Under the pieces are notes generated by a model, which was not told the origin of the DNA, did no database searches, and saw nothing but the letters and a program-made list of their open reading frames with translations. This document shows, one piece after another, positions 8,830 to 18,711 of a stretch of 64,000 nucleotides of DNA (the stretch's first letter is position 1; the number at the start of each line of letters is the position of its first letter). This stretch comes from Lysobacter prati (GTDB lineage: Bacteria > Pseudomonadota > Gammaproteobacteria > Xanthomonadales > Xanthomonadaceae): assembly GCF_009765215.1 (NCBI RefSeq), contig NZ_VLNV01000004.1, positions 1 through 64,000 on the forward strand, written 5' to 3'. Made by a program: the position numbers and the translations under genes.

Positions 8830-10266
8830 TCAGGCGCCGTCGGACAGTGCCGCGAGGAAGCGGCGCGGTGCGCCGTCGAAGCCACCGTTGGACATGAACA
8901 CGACGTGGTCACCGGCGCGGGCGCGTTCGCGCAGCACCGCGATCAGTGCATCCGCATCGACCACGGCAATGCCTTCGCCCCGCAGCGCGGAGACCACGGT
9001 GGTCGCATCCCACGCCAGCTCGGGCCGGTGCAGGAACACCACCGCATCGGCGATGTCCAGCGACGGTGCCAGTGCCTGCGCATGTGCCCCCAGCCGCATC
9101 GAATTGCTGCGCGGTTCCATGGCAACCACGATCCGCGCCGCACCGACCTTGGCGCGCAGGCCGGCGAGTGTCGTCGCGATCGCGGTGGGATGGTGGGCAA
9201 AGTCGTCATAGACCGTGACGCCCTGCGCCTGGCCGATGACTTCCATGCGGCGCTTGACGCTGCGGAACTGTGCCAGTGCCGGCAGGACGCCGGCGACGTC
9301 GACGCCGACGGCGTTGGCAGTGGCCAGTGCCGCCAGCGCATTCATCACGTTGTGGCGACCGAGCAGCGGCCAGCGGACTTCACCGACTTCGACGCCGTCG
9401 TGGACGACGGCAAAAACACTGCCGTCCTCTTCGATCATCCGCGCGGTCCAGTTGAAGCTGGCGCTCGCGGCGGCGCGTTCGTCGGCGCGGTCACCATGGC
9501 CCTGCGGTTGCGCCGGCTGCGGCGCCAGGCTCGCATCGAGGCCGAAGGTTTCCACCGGCGTCCAGCAGCCCATGGCCAGCACTTCGGCCAGGTGACGGTC
9601 TTCGCCGTTGACGATCAGTCGACCGCGGCGCGGCACGGTCCGCACCAGGTGGTGGAACTGGCGCTGGATCGCGGCGACGTCGGGGAAGATGTCGGCGTGG
9701 TCGTACTCGAGGTTGTTGAGGATCGCCACCAGCGGACGGTAGTGGACGAACTTGCTGCGCTTGTCGAAGAACGCGGTGTCGTATTCGTCGGCTTCGACCA
9801 CGAACTCGCGGCCACTGCCGATCCGTGCCGACACGCCGAAGTCCTCGGCGACGCCACCGATCAGGAAGCCCGGCTCGCGTCCGGCCGATTGCAGCAGGTA
9901 CGTGAGAATGGTGGTGGTGGTGGTCTTGCCGTGGGTGCCGGCGACGGCGAGCGTGTCGCGGCCTGGCAGCAGGTTCTCGCTGAGCCACTGCGCGCCCGAG
10001 GTGTAGCTGCGACCGTCGTCGAGGACCTGCTCGACGGCGGCGTTGCCGCGCGAGAGCGCGTTGCCGACGACAATCTGGTCGCAATCGGCGGCGATGTGTT
10101 GCGGCTGATAGCCCTGCTTGAGCGCGATGCCGAGCTGTTCGAGCTGGGTCGACATCGGCGGATAGACGGCCTGGTCGCTGCCTTCGACTTCGTGGCCCAG
10201 TTCGCGTGCCAGTGCCGCGACGCCGCCCATGAAGGTGCCGGCGATGCCCAGAATATGAATCTTCAA
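8830..10266 (-). CDS. mpl: UDP-MurNAc:tripeptide ligase (Mpl)
   Basis: A 478-residue Mur-ligase family enzyme that reattaches recycled L-Ala-gamma-D-Glu-meso-Dap to UDP-MurNAc in peptidoglycan salvage. An N-terminal H-I-L-G-I-A-G-T-F-M-G-G nucleotide-sugar motif, the ATP loop A-G-T-H-G-K-T-T-T-T, E-A-D-E-Y-D-T-A-F and F-A-H-H-P-T-A are all present, with the length expected for Mpl rather than MurC. The start codon is TTG: an in-frame TAG stands five codons before it, and no ATG or GTG lies in between. An AGGA lies about 10 nt upstream. Low initiation may be intended. Confidence 0.95.
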   Translation of the reverse strand: MKIHILGIAGTFMGGVAALARELGHEVEGSDQAVYPPMSTQLEQLGIALKQGYQPQHIAADCDQIVVGNALSRGNAAVEQVLDDGRSYTSGAQWLSENLLPGRDTLAVAGTHGKTTTTTILTYLLQSAGREPGFLIGGVAEDFGVSARIGSGREFVVEADEYDTAFFDKRSKFVHYRPLVAILNNLEYDHADIFPDVAAIQRQFHHLVRTVPRRGRLIVNGEDRHLAEVLAMGCWTPVETFGLDASLAPQPAQPQGHGDRADERAAASASFNWTARMIEEDGSVFAVVHDGVEVGEVRWPLLGRHNVMNALAALATANAVGVDVAGVLPALAQFRSVKRRMEVIGQAQGVTVYDDFAHHPTAIATTLAGLRAKVGAARIVVAMEPRSNSMRLGAHAQALAPSLDIADAVVFLHRPELAWDATTVVSALRGEGIAVVDADALIAVLRERARAGDHVVFMSNGGFDGAPRRFLAALSDGA

Positions 10267-10318
10267 GATCAGTAAGTCCTAAACGATCGCAGCACACCAA
10301 TACGAAGAAGAAGCCGCA

Positions 10319-10372
10319 CCCCTCTCCCTGGCCGCGTTCGCGGCCGTCCCTCTCCCACAAGGGGAGAGGGGG
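10319..10372. repeat. Palindromic repeat family B, variant copy
   Basis: Two hairpins side by side: GGCCGCG-TT-CGCGGCC (10330-10345) and CCCTCTCCC-ACAAG-GGGAGAGGG (10348-10370). It fills the gap between adk and mpl, both on the minus strand. The CCCTCTCCC arms tie it to copies at 3073, 16795 and 42266. A terminator role downstream of adk is possible, but no clear U-run is seen. Confidence 0.6.
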
Positions 10373-10378
10373 ACAAGG

Positions 10379-10957
10379 TCAGCCGACTTCCTTCGCCGGG
10401 ACCAAGGCTTCGATGATGCGGTTGAACACATCATCCAGGCCGCCCACGCCATCGACCACGGTCAGCTGGCCATGCTGGCGGTAGAACTCGATCACTGGCG
10501 CGGTCTGGTCGTCATAGACCTTCAGGCGGGTGCGCACCGATTCCGGGCTGTCGTCGGCGCGGCCTTCGGCCTTGGCGCGGCCGGCGATGCGCTCGACCAG
10601 CAGGTCGGTCGGCACTTCCAGCTGCACGGCGTAGTCCATCGGCTGGCGGATGCGGGTCAGCAGCTTGTCCAGCGCGTCGGCCTGGGCCAGGTTGCGCGGG
10701 TAGCCGTCGAGGATGAAACCGTCGCGGGTGTCGGGACGCGAGAAGCGGTCCTCGAGCATGCCCAGCAGGATCTCGTCGCTGACCAGGTTGCCAGAAGCCA
10801 TGACTTCCTTGGCTTCAAGGCCGAGCTTGGAGCCGGCGGCGACTTCGGCGCGGAGCAGGTCGCCGGTGGAAATGTGCGGCACCTGCAGATGCTCCTTGAG
10901 GCGCGCGGCCTGCGTGCCCTTGCCGGAACCGGGTGCGCCCAGAAGTACCAATCGCAT
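10379..10957 (-). CDS. adk: Adenylate kinase
   Basis: A 192-residue enzyme catalysing ATP + AMP to 2 ADP. The P-loop G-A-P-G-S-G-K-G-T is at residues 7-15, followed by H-I-S-T-G-D-L-L-R (AMP site) and D-G-Y-P-R-N (adenine contact). The LID region (A-D-D-S-P-E-S-V-R-T-R-L) is the short type without zinc cysteines. The ATG at 10957 follows AGGAG with an 8-nt spacer. The open frame's upstream GTG is three codons earlier and overlaps the AGGAG. It is essential and cytoplasmic, and divergent from pfp by 185 bp. Confidence 0.96.
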   Translation of the reverse strand: MRLVLLGAPGSGKGTQAARLKEHLQVPHISTGDLLRAEVAAGSKLGLEAKEVMASGNLVSDEILLGMLEDRFSRPDTRDGFILDGYPRNLAQADALDKLLTRIRQPMDYAVQLEVPTDLLVERIAGRAKAEGRADDSPESVRTRLKVYDDQTAPVIEFYRQHGQLTVVDGVGGLDDVFNRIIEALVPAKEVG

Positions 10958-11142
10958 CAAAATCACTCCTAGAGGGGGAAATTTCTTCGTGGCCCGTTGC
11001 GGCCCGCGCGCGGCGCTGGCGGCCCGCCCTTACGGGCGACTGCCCGCGGCGGCGCTACACTCGCTCACGACCCAGCCCCGCCGGGCAAATATTGCGGGCA
11101 GCTTACCGCATCCCGGCCTGGTCCTGTCCCCACATCCCAGGA

Positions 11143-12405
11143 ATGGACATGCCCTCCGGAACCCTGCTTTACGCGCAATCTGGCGGTGTCACCGCTGTCA
11201 TCAACGCCACCGCCGCCGGCGTCATCGAGACCGCCCGGGCCCGCAAGGTCAAAGTGCTGGCCGCCCGCAACGGCATCCTCGGCGCCCTGCGCGAGGACCT
11301 CATCGACACCTCCCGCGAGTCGGCGGCAGCGATCCGGGCCCTGGCCCACACCCCCGGCGGCGCCTTCGGCTCGTGCCGGGTCAAGCTCAAGTCGCTCGAG
11401 CAGGACCGCGCCCGCTACGAGCGCCTGCTGGATGTGTTCCGCGCCCACGACGTGCGCTGGTTCCTCTACAACGGCGGCAACGATTCGGCCGACACCGCGC
11501 TCAAGGTTTCGCAGCTGGCGGCCGAGTTCGGCTATCCGCTTACCTGCGTCGGCGTGCCCAAGACGGTCGACAACGACCTGGCCGTCACCGACTGCTGCCC
11601 CGGCTTCGGTTCGGCAGCCAAGTACACCGCGGTGTCCGTGCGCGAATGCGCGCTGGATGTCGCGGCGATGGCCGACACGTCGACCAAGGTGTTCGTGTAC
11701 GAGGCCATGGGGCGCCATGCCGGCTGGCTGGCCGCGGCGGCGGGACTGGCCGGGCAAGGCGTTGATGACGCGCCGCACCTGATCCTGTTCCCGGAGCGTC
11801 CGTATGACGAAGCCGACTTCTTCGCCAAGGTGAAAGCCACCGTCGAACGCGTCGGATATTGCGTGGTCGTGGCCAGCGAAGGCATCCAGACTGCTGACGG
11901 CCGCTTCGTCGCCGATGCCGGCGGCGGCAAGGATTCGTTCGGGCACACGCAGCTCGGTGGCGTCGCCTCGTTCCTCGCCGGACGGGTCAAGGATTCGCTC
12001 GGCTACAAGGTGCATTGGGCACTGCCCGATTACCTGCAACGCTCGGCGCGGCACCTGGCCTCGAAGACCGACCTGGAACAGGCGCAGGCGGTCGGACGCA
12101 AGGCCGTGGAGTACGCGCTCAAGAGCATGAACTCGGTGATGCCGGTGATCGTGCGCAGCAGCGATTCGCCGTACCGCTGGAAGATCGAGGCCGCGCCGCT
12201 TTCGAAGGTCGCCAACCACGAGAAGAAGATGCCGGCGGGCTTCATTCGTAAGGACGGTTACGGCATTACCGCTGCGGCGCGCCGCTACCTGGAGCCGTTG
12301 ATTCGCGGCGAAGCGCCGCCGCCCTACGGGCGCGATGGCATTCCCAAGTACGTGACCTTGAAGAACGTCGCAGTGAGAAAAAAGCTCACCCCCTTGGAAA
12401 CATGA
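11143..12405 (+). CDS. pfp: Pyrophosphate-dependent 6-phosphofructokinase
   Basis: A 420-residue phosphofructokinase of the PPi-using type, reversibly converting fructose-6-phosphate and fructose-1,6-bisphosphate. G-G-N-D-S (residues 111-115) replaces the G-G-D-G-S of ATP enzymes, and P-K-T-V-D-N-D (139-145) supplies the PPi-type lysine and catalytic aspartate. M-G-R-H-A-G-W-L also fits. The ATG at 11143 was chosen because the L-L-Y-A-Q-S-G-G-V-T strand starts immediately after; a second ATG two codons on is possible. Xanthomonads are known to rely on a PPi-type enzyme. It shares the region with hppA and ppa, which also handle PPi. Confidence 0.93.
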   Translation: MDMPSGTLLYAQSGGVTAVINATAAGVIETARARKVKVLAARNGILGALREDLIDTSRESAAAIRALAHTPGGAFGSCRVKLKSLEQDRARYERLLDVFRAHDVRWFLYNGGNDSADTALKVSQLAAEFGYPLTCVGVPKTVDNDLAVTDCCPGFGSAAKYTAVSVRECALDVAAMADTSTKVFVYEAMGRHAGWLAAAAGLAGQGVDDAPHLILFPERPYDEADFFAKVKATVERVGYCVVVASEGIQTADGRFVADAGGGKDSFGHTQLGGVASFLAGRVKDSLGYKVHWALPDYLQRSARHLASKTDLEQAQAVGRKAVEYALKSMNSVMPVIVRSSDSPYRWKIEAAPLSKVANHEKKMPAGFIRKDGYGITAAARRYLEPLIRGEAPPPYGRDGIPKYVTLKNVAVRKKLTPLET

Positions 12406-12449
12406 GCGCGCTGCTCTAGCCTCGGCGGACTCTCGCTGCGGGGGGCAGC

Positions 12450-13136
12450 ATGGTTTCGAGATTCTGGATGCTGGTGGCCGCCATGGCCATCGGCAACGTT
12501 TGCGCGCAAGACACCGGCGCGAGCGCGACCGCCGACGTCGCGGGCGGTGCCCTCGTCGACGCGGCGTTGAACACGAACGTCAAGCCGGCCTGTCCGGCGT
12601 TGTGCGCCGGCAGTGAAGTCGAGCTGGAGATCGTCGAGCCGATCAGCTCGAAACAGCACAAGAATGGCGACCACTTCGCCCTGCGCCTGGTGACGGCATT
12701 GACCGTCGGCAGCAATGTCTACGTACCGGCGGGAACGGTCGGCACCGGCGAAGTCATACATGCCTCTCCCTCCCGTGCCGGCGGCAAGCCCGGTGAGCTT
12801 CTGCTCGCTGCACGCCAGCTGGAAACCAGCGATGGCCAACGCATCGCCCTGCGTGCGATGAAGCTCAGCGCACGCGGCAAGGACACCGCCACCGCGGCCC
12901 TGACCACGGCCATGGTGATCGGTCCCTTGGCGATGTTCGTGCATGGCGGCGAGATCGAGATTCCCGCTGGCACGCGGGCGATGGCGAAACTCGCGCAGGA
13001 CGTTGCATTGGACGCGCCGCAGCCTGCCGCCGAAGTTGCAGAACCGGCTGACGCCGTGGCCGCTTCCCCGGACGAGGCGCCCCAACCTACCCCACACCCA
13101 CCCGAGGTGCCGACAGGCACCGCTACCCAACTGTAG
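12450..13136 (+). CDS. Secreted protein of unknown function
   Basis: A 228-residue protein with a signal peptide (about residues 1-19, likely cut after V-C-A). The mature part has two cysteines in A-C-P-A-L-C and a beta-rich middle with E-V-E-L-E-I-V-E-P and V-Y-V-P-A-G-T-V-G-T-G-E, reminiscent of small secreted SH3-like or TrbI/VirB10-like beta segments; no family is claimed. The C-terminal 40 residues are Pro/Ala/Glu-rich and probably unstructured. It starts 44 bp after pfp, and the next secreted protein begins 11 bp downstream, so these two probably form a transcription unit. Confidence 0.7.
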   Translation: MVSRFWMLVAAMAIGNVCAQDTGASATADVAGGALVDAALNTNVKPACPALCAGSEVELEIVEPISSKQHKNGDHFALRLVTALTVGSNVYVPAGTVGTGEVIHASPSRAGGKPGELLLAARQLETSDGQRIALRAMKLSARGKDTATAALTTAMVIGPLAMFVHGGEIEIPAGTRAMAKLAQDVALDAPQPAAEVAEPADAVAASPDEAPQPTPHPPEVPTGTATQL

Positions 13137-13147
13137 GAGTCGTTCGA

Positions 13148-13615
13148 ATGCGTTCGAAGCTTTCCCGCTCGATCCTGTTGTCGCTGCTGGTCGTCCCGGC
13201 GTTCGCCATCGCCCAGGAAGCCGTCGCGCCCGCCACCACCGCTGCATCCACCGAAGCCGTCGCCGTTGGCAACAAGCTCGTTGCCGCCGCGCCGCAGGAC
13301 AAGGCGCAGATCGTGTTCTTCCGCGAGTCGAAGTTCGTCGGCGGCGCGATCGGCTTCAAGGTCCGCGAGGGCGAAGCGGAACTGGGCAAGCTGCGCAGTG
13401 GCAAGTACTTCGTCTCGACCGTCGAGCCGGGCAAGCACGAGTACAACGTGCACGGCGAAACCAAGGACGTGCTGACGATCGAAGTCGAGGCGGGCGAAAC
13501 CTATTACGTGCTCGGCTCGCTGGGCATGGGCATCGTCGCCGGCCGGCCGAACCTGTCGCCGTCGGACGAGGCCACGTTCCTGTCGATGTCGGGCAAGCTC
13601 AAGCTCGCCAACTGA
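13148..13615 (+). CDS. Secreted DUF2846-like protein
   Basis: A 155-residue protein with a signal peptide (cut after A-I-A, about residue 22), followed by a low-complexity Ala/Thr linker. The mature domain starts A-Q-I-V-F-F-R-E-S-K-F-V-G-G-A and contains L-R-S-G-K-Y-F-V and E-A-G-E-T-Y-Y-V, the pattern of DUF2846 proteins, which form a small periplasmic or surface beta domain of unknown role. It ends just before a strong hairpin at 13629-13654. Confidence 0.75.
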   Translation: MRSKLSRSILLSLLVVPAFAIAQEAVAPATTAASTEAVAVGNKLVAAAPQDKAQIVFFRESKFVGGAIGFKVREGEAELGKLRSGKYFVSTVEPGKHEYNVHGETKDVLTIEVEAGETYYVLGSLGMGIVAGRPNLSPSDEATFLSMSGKLKLAN

Positions 13616-13628
13616 CCGTTGCAGCAGC

Positions 13629-13654
13629 AGAAGGGCCGCGAAAGCGGCCCTTCT
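13629..13654. terminator. Strong hairpin between convergent genes
   Basis: A perfect 11-bp stem (AGAAGGGCCGC) with GAAA loop lies in the 48-bp gap between two convergent genes, positioned to end both transcripts. It has no U-run on the + side, so the exact mechanism is unsure. Confidence 0.65.
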
Positions 13655-13663
13655 GACCTGTGG

Positions 13664-14182
13664 CTACCGGCAGGGCGTGCCTTCCACCGCCATCTGCGCG
13701 GCGAACATCGGCACCGCGGCCATCTGCCCCGACTTCGCCTGCTTGCGCGCCTCGTCGAGGTAGATGCGCGCCTTGCCCTGGGCGTCCAGCGTCGGCGTGG
13801 CGACATCTACCGGCTTGCGCCACACCCGCACCACCGCGAACAGCGTGCCGCAGGCAGCGCTGGGGACCCGGATCAGGTCGTTGAGCTTCCAGCCCGTCTT
13901 TTCCGATGGCTTGACCTTCGCCGCATCGACGAATCGCGCACGCGGCTGGCAGGTTTCGCTGGTCCGCACCACGGCGAAGGCATAGGGGTCTGCCGCCTGG
14001 CCGGTGAACATGCCCTCCAGTCGCGCACACGCCTCCGGGATCTGGCGCAGCGTGTGCACGGTGTTCAGCGCCTGTGGCCGAGCCGGCTCGCGGCTGATCT
14101 CGGGTTTGGGCTCCGACTTCGGATTGGCCGCCAGCGCCGGCAAGGCGAGCGTGGCAAGCAGCAGGGCGGGCAACAGTCGCAT
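13664..14182 (-). CDS. Secreted protein of unknown function
   Basis: A 172-residue protein with a clear signal peptide (M-R-L-L-P-A-L-L-L-A-T... cut after A-L-A near residue 18). The mature region holds three spaced cysteines (E-A-C, E-T-C, A-A-C) and a fourth at the C-terminal G-T-P-C-R, so disulfides are likely in the periplasm. It is not recognised beyond this. It points towards the DUF2846-like gene and away from hppA. Confidence 0.7.
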   Translation of the reverse strand: MRLLPALLLATLALPALAANPKSEPKPEISREPARPQALNTVHTLRQIPEACARLEGMFTGQAADPYAFAVVRTSETCQPRARFVDAAKVKPSEKTGWKLNDLIRVPSAACGTLFAVVRVWRKPVDVATPTLDAQGKARIYLDEARKQAKSGQMAAVPMFAAQMAVEGTPCR

Positions 14183-14423
14183 GGCAGGGGCGGCCCCCGT
14201 AGTGGCAGGATCAGAAGGCTGGCACGGTCGCGCTGAACGAAGGATTCACGCCTGCGCCTGCGACTTCGATCACAACCGCGGTGCGCTCGCAAGAGTGCGA
14301 TAGGCGCAGGGTCTGTGCGATAGTCGGACCGTTGCGGCGGAGGCCCCACGGCCCGTGCAGCACTACAACTCAAGGCGATCGACTCGAAATTCCTGATGTG
14401 TCCACTCTTAAGGGGAGGGGTTC

Positions 14424-16454
<2,031 letters not shown>

Positions 16455-16476
16455 TCACCGGACAGTCTGGAAAGGG

Positions 16477-16506
16477 AACGGGCCGCGATGCGGCCCGTTT
16501 TCTTTT
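16477..16506 (+). terminator. Rho-independent terminator of hppA
   Basis: A perfect 10-bp stem AACGGGCCGC/GCGGCCCGTT with a 3-nt loop is followed by a TTTTCTTTT run, 22 bp after the hppA stop codon. Confidence 0.9.
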
Positions 16507-16518
16507 GCGCGTTGCGGA

Positions 16519-16603
16519 GAGCAACGTCCTTGGGTTCCCGCCTTCGCGGGAATGACGATCAAAGAGCAACGTCACTGGGTCCCCGCCTTCGCGGGGATGA
16601 CGG
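16519..16603. repeat. Dispersed repeat family A, tandem copies 2 and 3
   Basis: Two head-to-tail copies (16519-16557 and 16564-16603). Each has GAGCAACGTC, then a small hairpin (TTCCCGC-CTTC-GCGGGAA or its CCCCGC version), then GATGACG. The same unit occurs at 139-180 and 53675-53716. Confidence 0.75.
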
Positions 16604-16651
16604 GGTGCTTTATTTCCGGCGCGACCGAAGACCGGGCAATGAAGTTCCGGA

Positions 16652-16767
16652 GCGTCGTCCGCCGGGTCGGGGATTGCGCAGCAGTGGGCCATGGATGGCC
16701 CACGCCCCGCCTTCGGACAGGATGTCCGACGAAGGGGCGGAGCAATCCCCGGCCCGGCGGACGGCGC
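16652..16767. repeat. 116-bp nested inverted-repeat element
   Basis: Outer arms at 16656-16677 and 16742-16763 match over 22 positions with one mismatch and extend outward with a wobble. Inside are TGGGCCAT-GG-ATGGCCCA (16685-16702) and a second imperfect hairpin around 16703-16740. Folded as RNA it would form a three-stem, cloverleaf-like structure. The left arm also occurs alone at about 53740-53765, which suggests a mobile or once-mobile unit with no coding capacity (MITE or REP-doublet-like). Confidence 0.6.
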
Positions 16768-16794
16768 CCTGAGGAAAGGGTGCTCCCGGGCGCC

Positions 16795-16838
16795 CGCCCT
16801 CACCCCAACCCCTCTCCCGCCCGCGGGAGAGGGGCTCA
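16795..16838. repeat. Palindromic repeat family B, copy 3
   Basis: A perfect 12-bp stem CCCCTCTCCCGC with CC loop (16809-16834), preceded by GCCCTCACCCCAAC. It is nearly identical to 3073-3118 and lies 115 bp before ppa. Confidence 0.75.
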
Positions 16839-16954
16839 AACGACCTGAACGCCGCCACTGCTGCGCCGCAGCAGCCAGCCGCGTAAAATGCCCGGCCGCA
16901 AATCTAAATCCCGCCCCGCCGTCCTGGCGTGGCCATCAGAAGTTGGAGCAACAC

Positions 16955-17509
16955 ATGGGTCTGGACCTCGTCCCCACCGGCAAGAACCCGCCGGATGAGA
17001 TCAACGTCATCATCGAAATCCCCAAGGATGCCGAGCCGGTCAAGTACGAAGTCGACAAGGCTACGGGCGCGATCTTCGTCGACCGCATCCTGTCCACGCC
17101 GATGCGCTACCCGTGCAACTACGGCTACGTCCCCCACACCCTGTGCGGCGACGGCGACCCGGCCGACGTGCTGGTGATCCTGCCGCTGCCGCTGGTGCCC
17201 GGCTCGGTCATCCGTGCAGTGCCGGTCGGCGTGCTGAAGATGAGCGACGAGGCCGGCAGCGACGAGAAGATCATTGCCGTGCCGGTGCCGAAGGTCTTCG
17301 GCGGCTACGCCCACGTCACCGACATCGAGCAGGTCTCGCAGCATTGGCTCGACCGCATCGGCCACTTCTTCGAGCACTACAAGGACCTGGAGAAGGGCAA
17401 GTGGGTCAAGATCGAAGGCTGGGGCAATGCCGCCGAGGCCAAGTCGATCCTCAACGACGCCATCGCGCGCTACAACGCCACGTCGGAAGAAGACAAGCCC
17501 AAGTTCTAG
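16955..17509 (+). CDS. ppa: Inorganic pyrophosphatase, family I
   Basis: A 184-residue soluble family-I PPase hydrolysing PPi to two phosphates with magnesium. Metal-binding aspartates sit in G-D-G-D-P-A-D-V-L (residues 65-73; D66, D68, D71), and Y-P-C-N-Y-G-Y-V-P, K-Y-E-V-D-K and the late H-F-F-E-H-Y-K-D-L-E are all typical. The ATG at 16955 follows TTGGAG at normal spacing. It pulls biosynthetic reactions forward by removing PPi, while neighbours hppA and pfp use the same PPi for pumping and glycolysis, so their balance is of interest. Confidence 0.97.
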   Translation: MGLDLVPTGKNPPDEINVIIEIPKDAEPVKYEVDKATGAIFVDRILSTPMRYPCNYGYVPHTLCGDGDPADVLVILPLPLVPGSVIRAVPVGVLKMSDEAGSDEKIIAVPVPKVFGGYAHVTDIEQVSQHWLDRIGHFFEHYKDLEKGKWVKIEGWGNAAEAKSILNDAIARYNATSEEDKPKF

Positions 17510-17532
17510 TCCGGCCCGGCGCCGACTCCAGC

Positions 17533-17556
17533 GAAGGCCGCCCCAGGGCGGCCTTC
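17533..17556. terminator. Hairpin between ppa and AspH-like gene
   Basis: A 10-bp stem GAAGGCCGCC/GGCGGCCTTC with CCAG loop lies in the 59-bp gap between two convergent genes. It is followed on the + side by GTCGTTT, so it is most likely the ppa terminator and possibly two-way. Confidence 0.7.
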
Positions 17557-17568
17557 GTCGTTTCAGGC

Positions 17569-18555
17569 TCAGGCGTTGTCGCCGACGTCGCGCTGCTGCG
17601 CCGCGGACGCCACCGGCGCCTGTTCGGCGCTGACCGCGAACTTGCACACGATCGTCATCAGCGCGCCGTACCAGCGCAGCTCGTTCTTCAGCACCATCGG
17701 CTGGCTCGGCGCGCGGATCTCGTCGATGAAGCGTTGCAGCAGCGCGCGGTAAACGGGCAGACCTTCGGCGCGCTCGCCATACTCGAACCACAGACCCTGC
17801 CAGGTGCGGGCGAAGCGCGTGGAGATCTGTCGGACCTGGGCCAGGTTCGGGTGCGGCACCGCATCGGCGATCAACAGGCCGAGATGGTCGTTGAGTTCCC
17901 ACGGCGTCATCACGGTTGGAACATTGACCGCCTCGCAAGGGAATCGGGCCACGATGCCCGCTTGCACCGGTACCGGCAGCTGCGGCCACCCCTGGCGCGG
18001 CGCATCGTGCGGACGGCCGCGATTGACCAGGTCCCAGAACGTGCCACCGCCGACCGTGTCGACCACAAGGTGCACGCGCGACTCGACCGCGTCGTTGAGC
18101 ACGCGGTGCTGGCGCCAGGTGTCGAAGATCCAGCATTCGCCGGCGGCCATGTTGATCGCGGCATCGCCGCACTCGAAGCGCACCGTCGGCTGGGTCACCA
18201 CCGGGATGTGCACGCGCACGCGCTCGGTCCAGTAGTAGCCCTGGTCGGCATGGCGGGTCACCTCGGCGTGGCCGGACAGGCGCATCAGGCGGCTGCGGCC
18301 GGCGGTGACGCCGAGGCTGGCAAACACCTGGCTCAGGTAGGGGCAGCGCAGCAGTTCCGGTGTCGGCGCCATCGCGCCGGCAAAGGCCTCATTGCCGGCG
18401 TCGCCGTTGACCGCCACCAGCGGCAGCATCGAGTTTCCCGGGAACCCCTGCGGATGCGGTCGCCACGGACCCTCGCCGAGGGCGGCGATCTCCGCCGCGA
18501 GTGCGCCGGCATCGAAGGCCAGGGGCAGCTGGATGAAGGGCACCTGCAGTTTCAT
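17569..18555 (-). CDS. Aspartyl/asparaginyl beta-hydroxylase-like protein
   Basis: A 328-residue member of the AspH fold (Fe(II)/2-oxoglutarate oxygenases). Candidate iron ligands are H102-x-D104 in R-H-A-D-Q-G-Y-Y-W and H150 in R-Q-H-R-V-L-N. R160 in S-R-V-H-L-V-V-D would hold 2-oxoglutarate. The N-terminal 90 residues and the C-terminal 150 residues form extra domains beyond the core. There is no signal peptide, so it is cytoplasmic. The substrate, a protein side chain or a small molecule, is unknown. Confidence 0.8.
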   Translation of the reverse strand: MKLQVPFIQLPLAFDAGALAAEIAALGEGPWRPHPQGFPGNSMLPLVAVNGDAGNEAFAGAMAPTPELLRCPYLSQVFASLGVTAGRSRLMRLSGHAEVTRHADQGYYWTERVRVHIPVVTQPTVRFECGDAAINMAAGECWIFDTWRQHRVLNDAVESRVHLVVDTVGGGTFWDLVNRGRPHDAPRQGWPQLPVPVQAGIVARFPCEAVNVPTVMTPWELNDHLGLLIADAVPHPNLAQVRQISTRFARTWQGLWFEYGERAEGLPVYRALLQRFIDEIRAPSQPMVLKNELRWYGALMTIVCKFAVSAEQAPVASAAQQRDVGDNA

Positions 18556-18653
18556 CGCGGATCCGACCGGAAGACTGCCGCTATCGTACCGTCCGCCGCG
18601 CCCGGCGCCAGACTCGGCCGATCCGAGCGGTACCGACGGCGGAACCGGAGGCG

Positions 18654-18684
18654 GAAAAAACTACGGCCCCTTGCGGGGCCGTAG
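18654..18684 (-). terminator. Rho-independent terminator of the TonB receptor gene
   Basis: A stem CTACGGCCCC/GGGGCCGTAG with TTGC loop (18661-18684) is followed in the minus direction by a run of six T, 28 bp after the receptor stop codon. Confidence 0.9.
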
Positions 18685-18711
18685 TGGTGTTGCTTGTTGC
18701 GTTGCAGCCTA

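Larger units (their letters stand above)
16455..16954. other. 500-bp gene-free interval between hppA and ppa
   Basis: Contents in order: the hppA terminator (16477-16506), two tandem family-A repeats (16519-16603), a 116-bp nested inverted-repeat element (16652-16767), a family-B palindrome (16795-16838), and the ppa promoter region with TAAAAT at 16884-16889 and GGAG at 16945-16948. Short open frames cross the repeats, but they change frame between copies and look non-coding. Confidence 0.7.

Noticed and set aside
8209-10275. A 688-codon + strand open frame over the Lon-domain and mpl genes
   Set aside because: It spans two real minus-strand genes and their spacer, and has no recognisable motif.
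16519-16603. Possible CRISPR-like repeats
   Set aside because: Only two tandem units with nearly no spacer, each with its own hairpin, and no cas genes; this is a REP-like family found singly elsewhere.
16656-16763. A tRNA gene in the cloverleaf-like element
   Set aside because: No CCA end, no GGTTCGA loop and no anticodon arrangement; the arms are much longer than tRNA stems.
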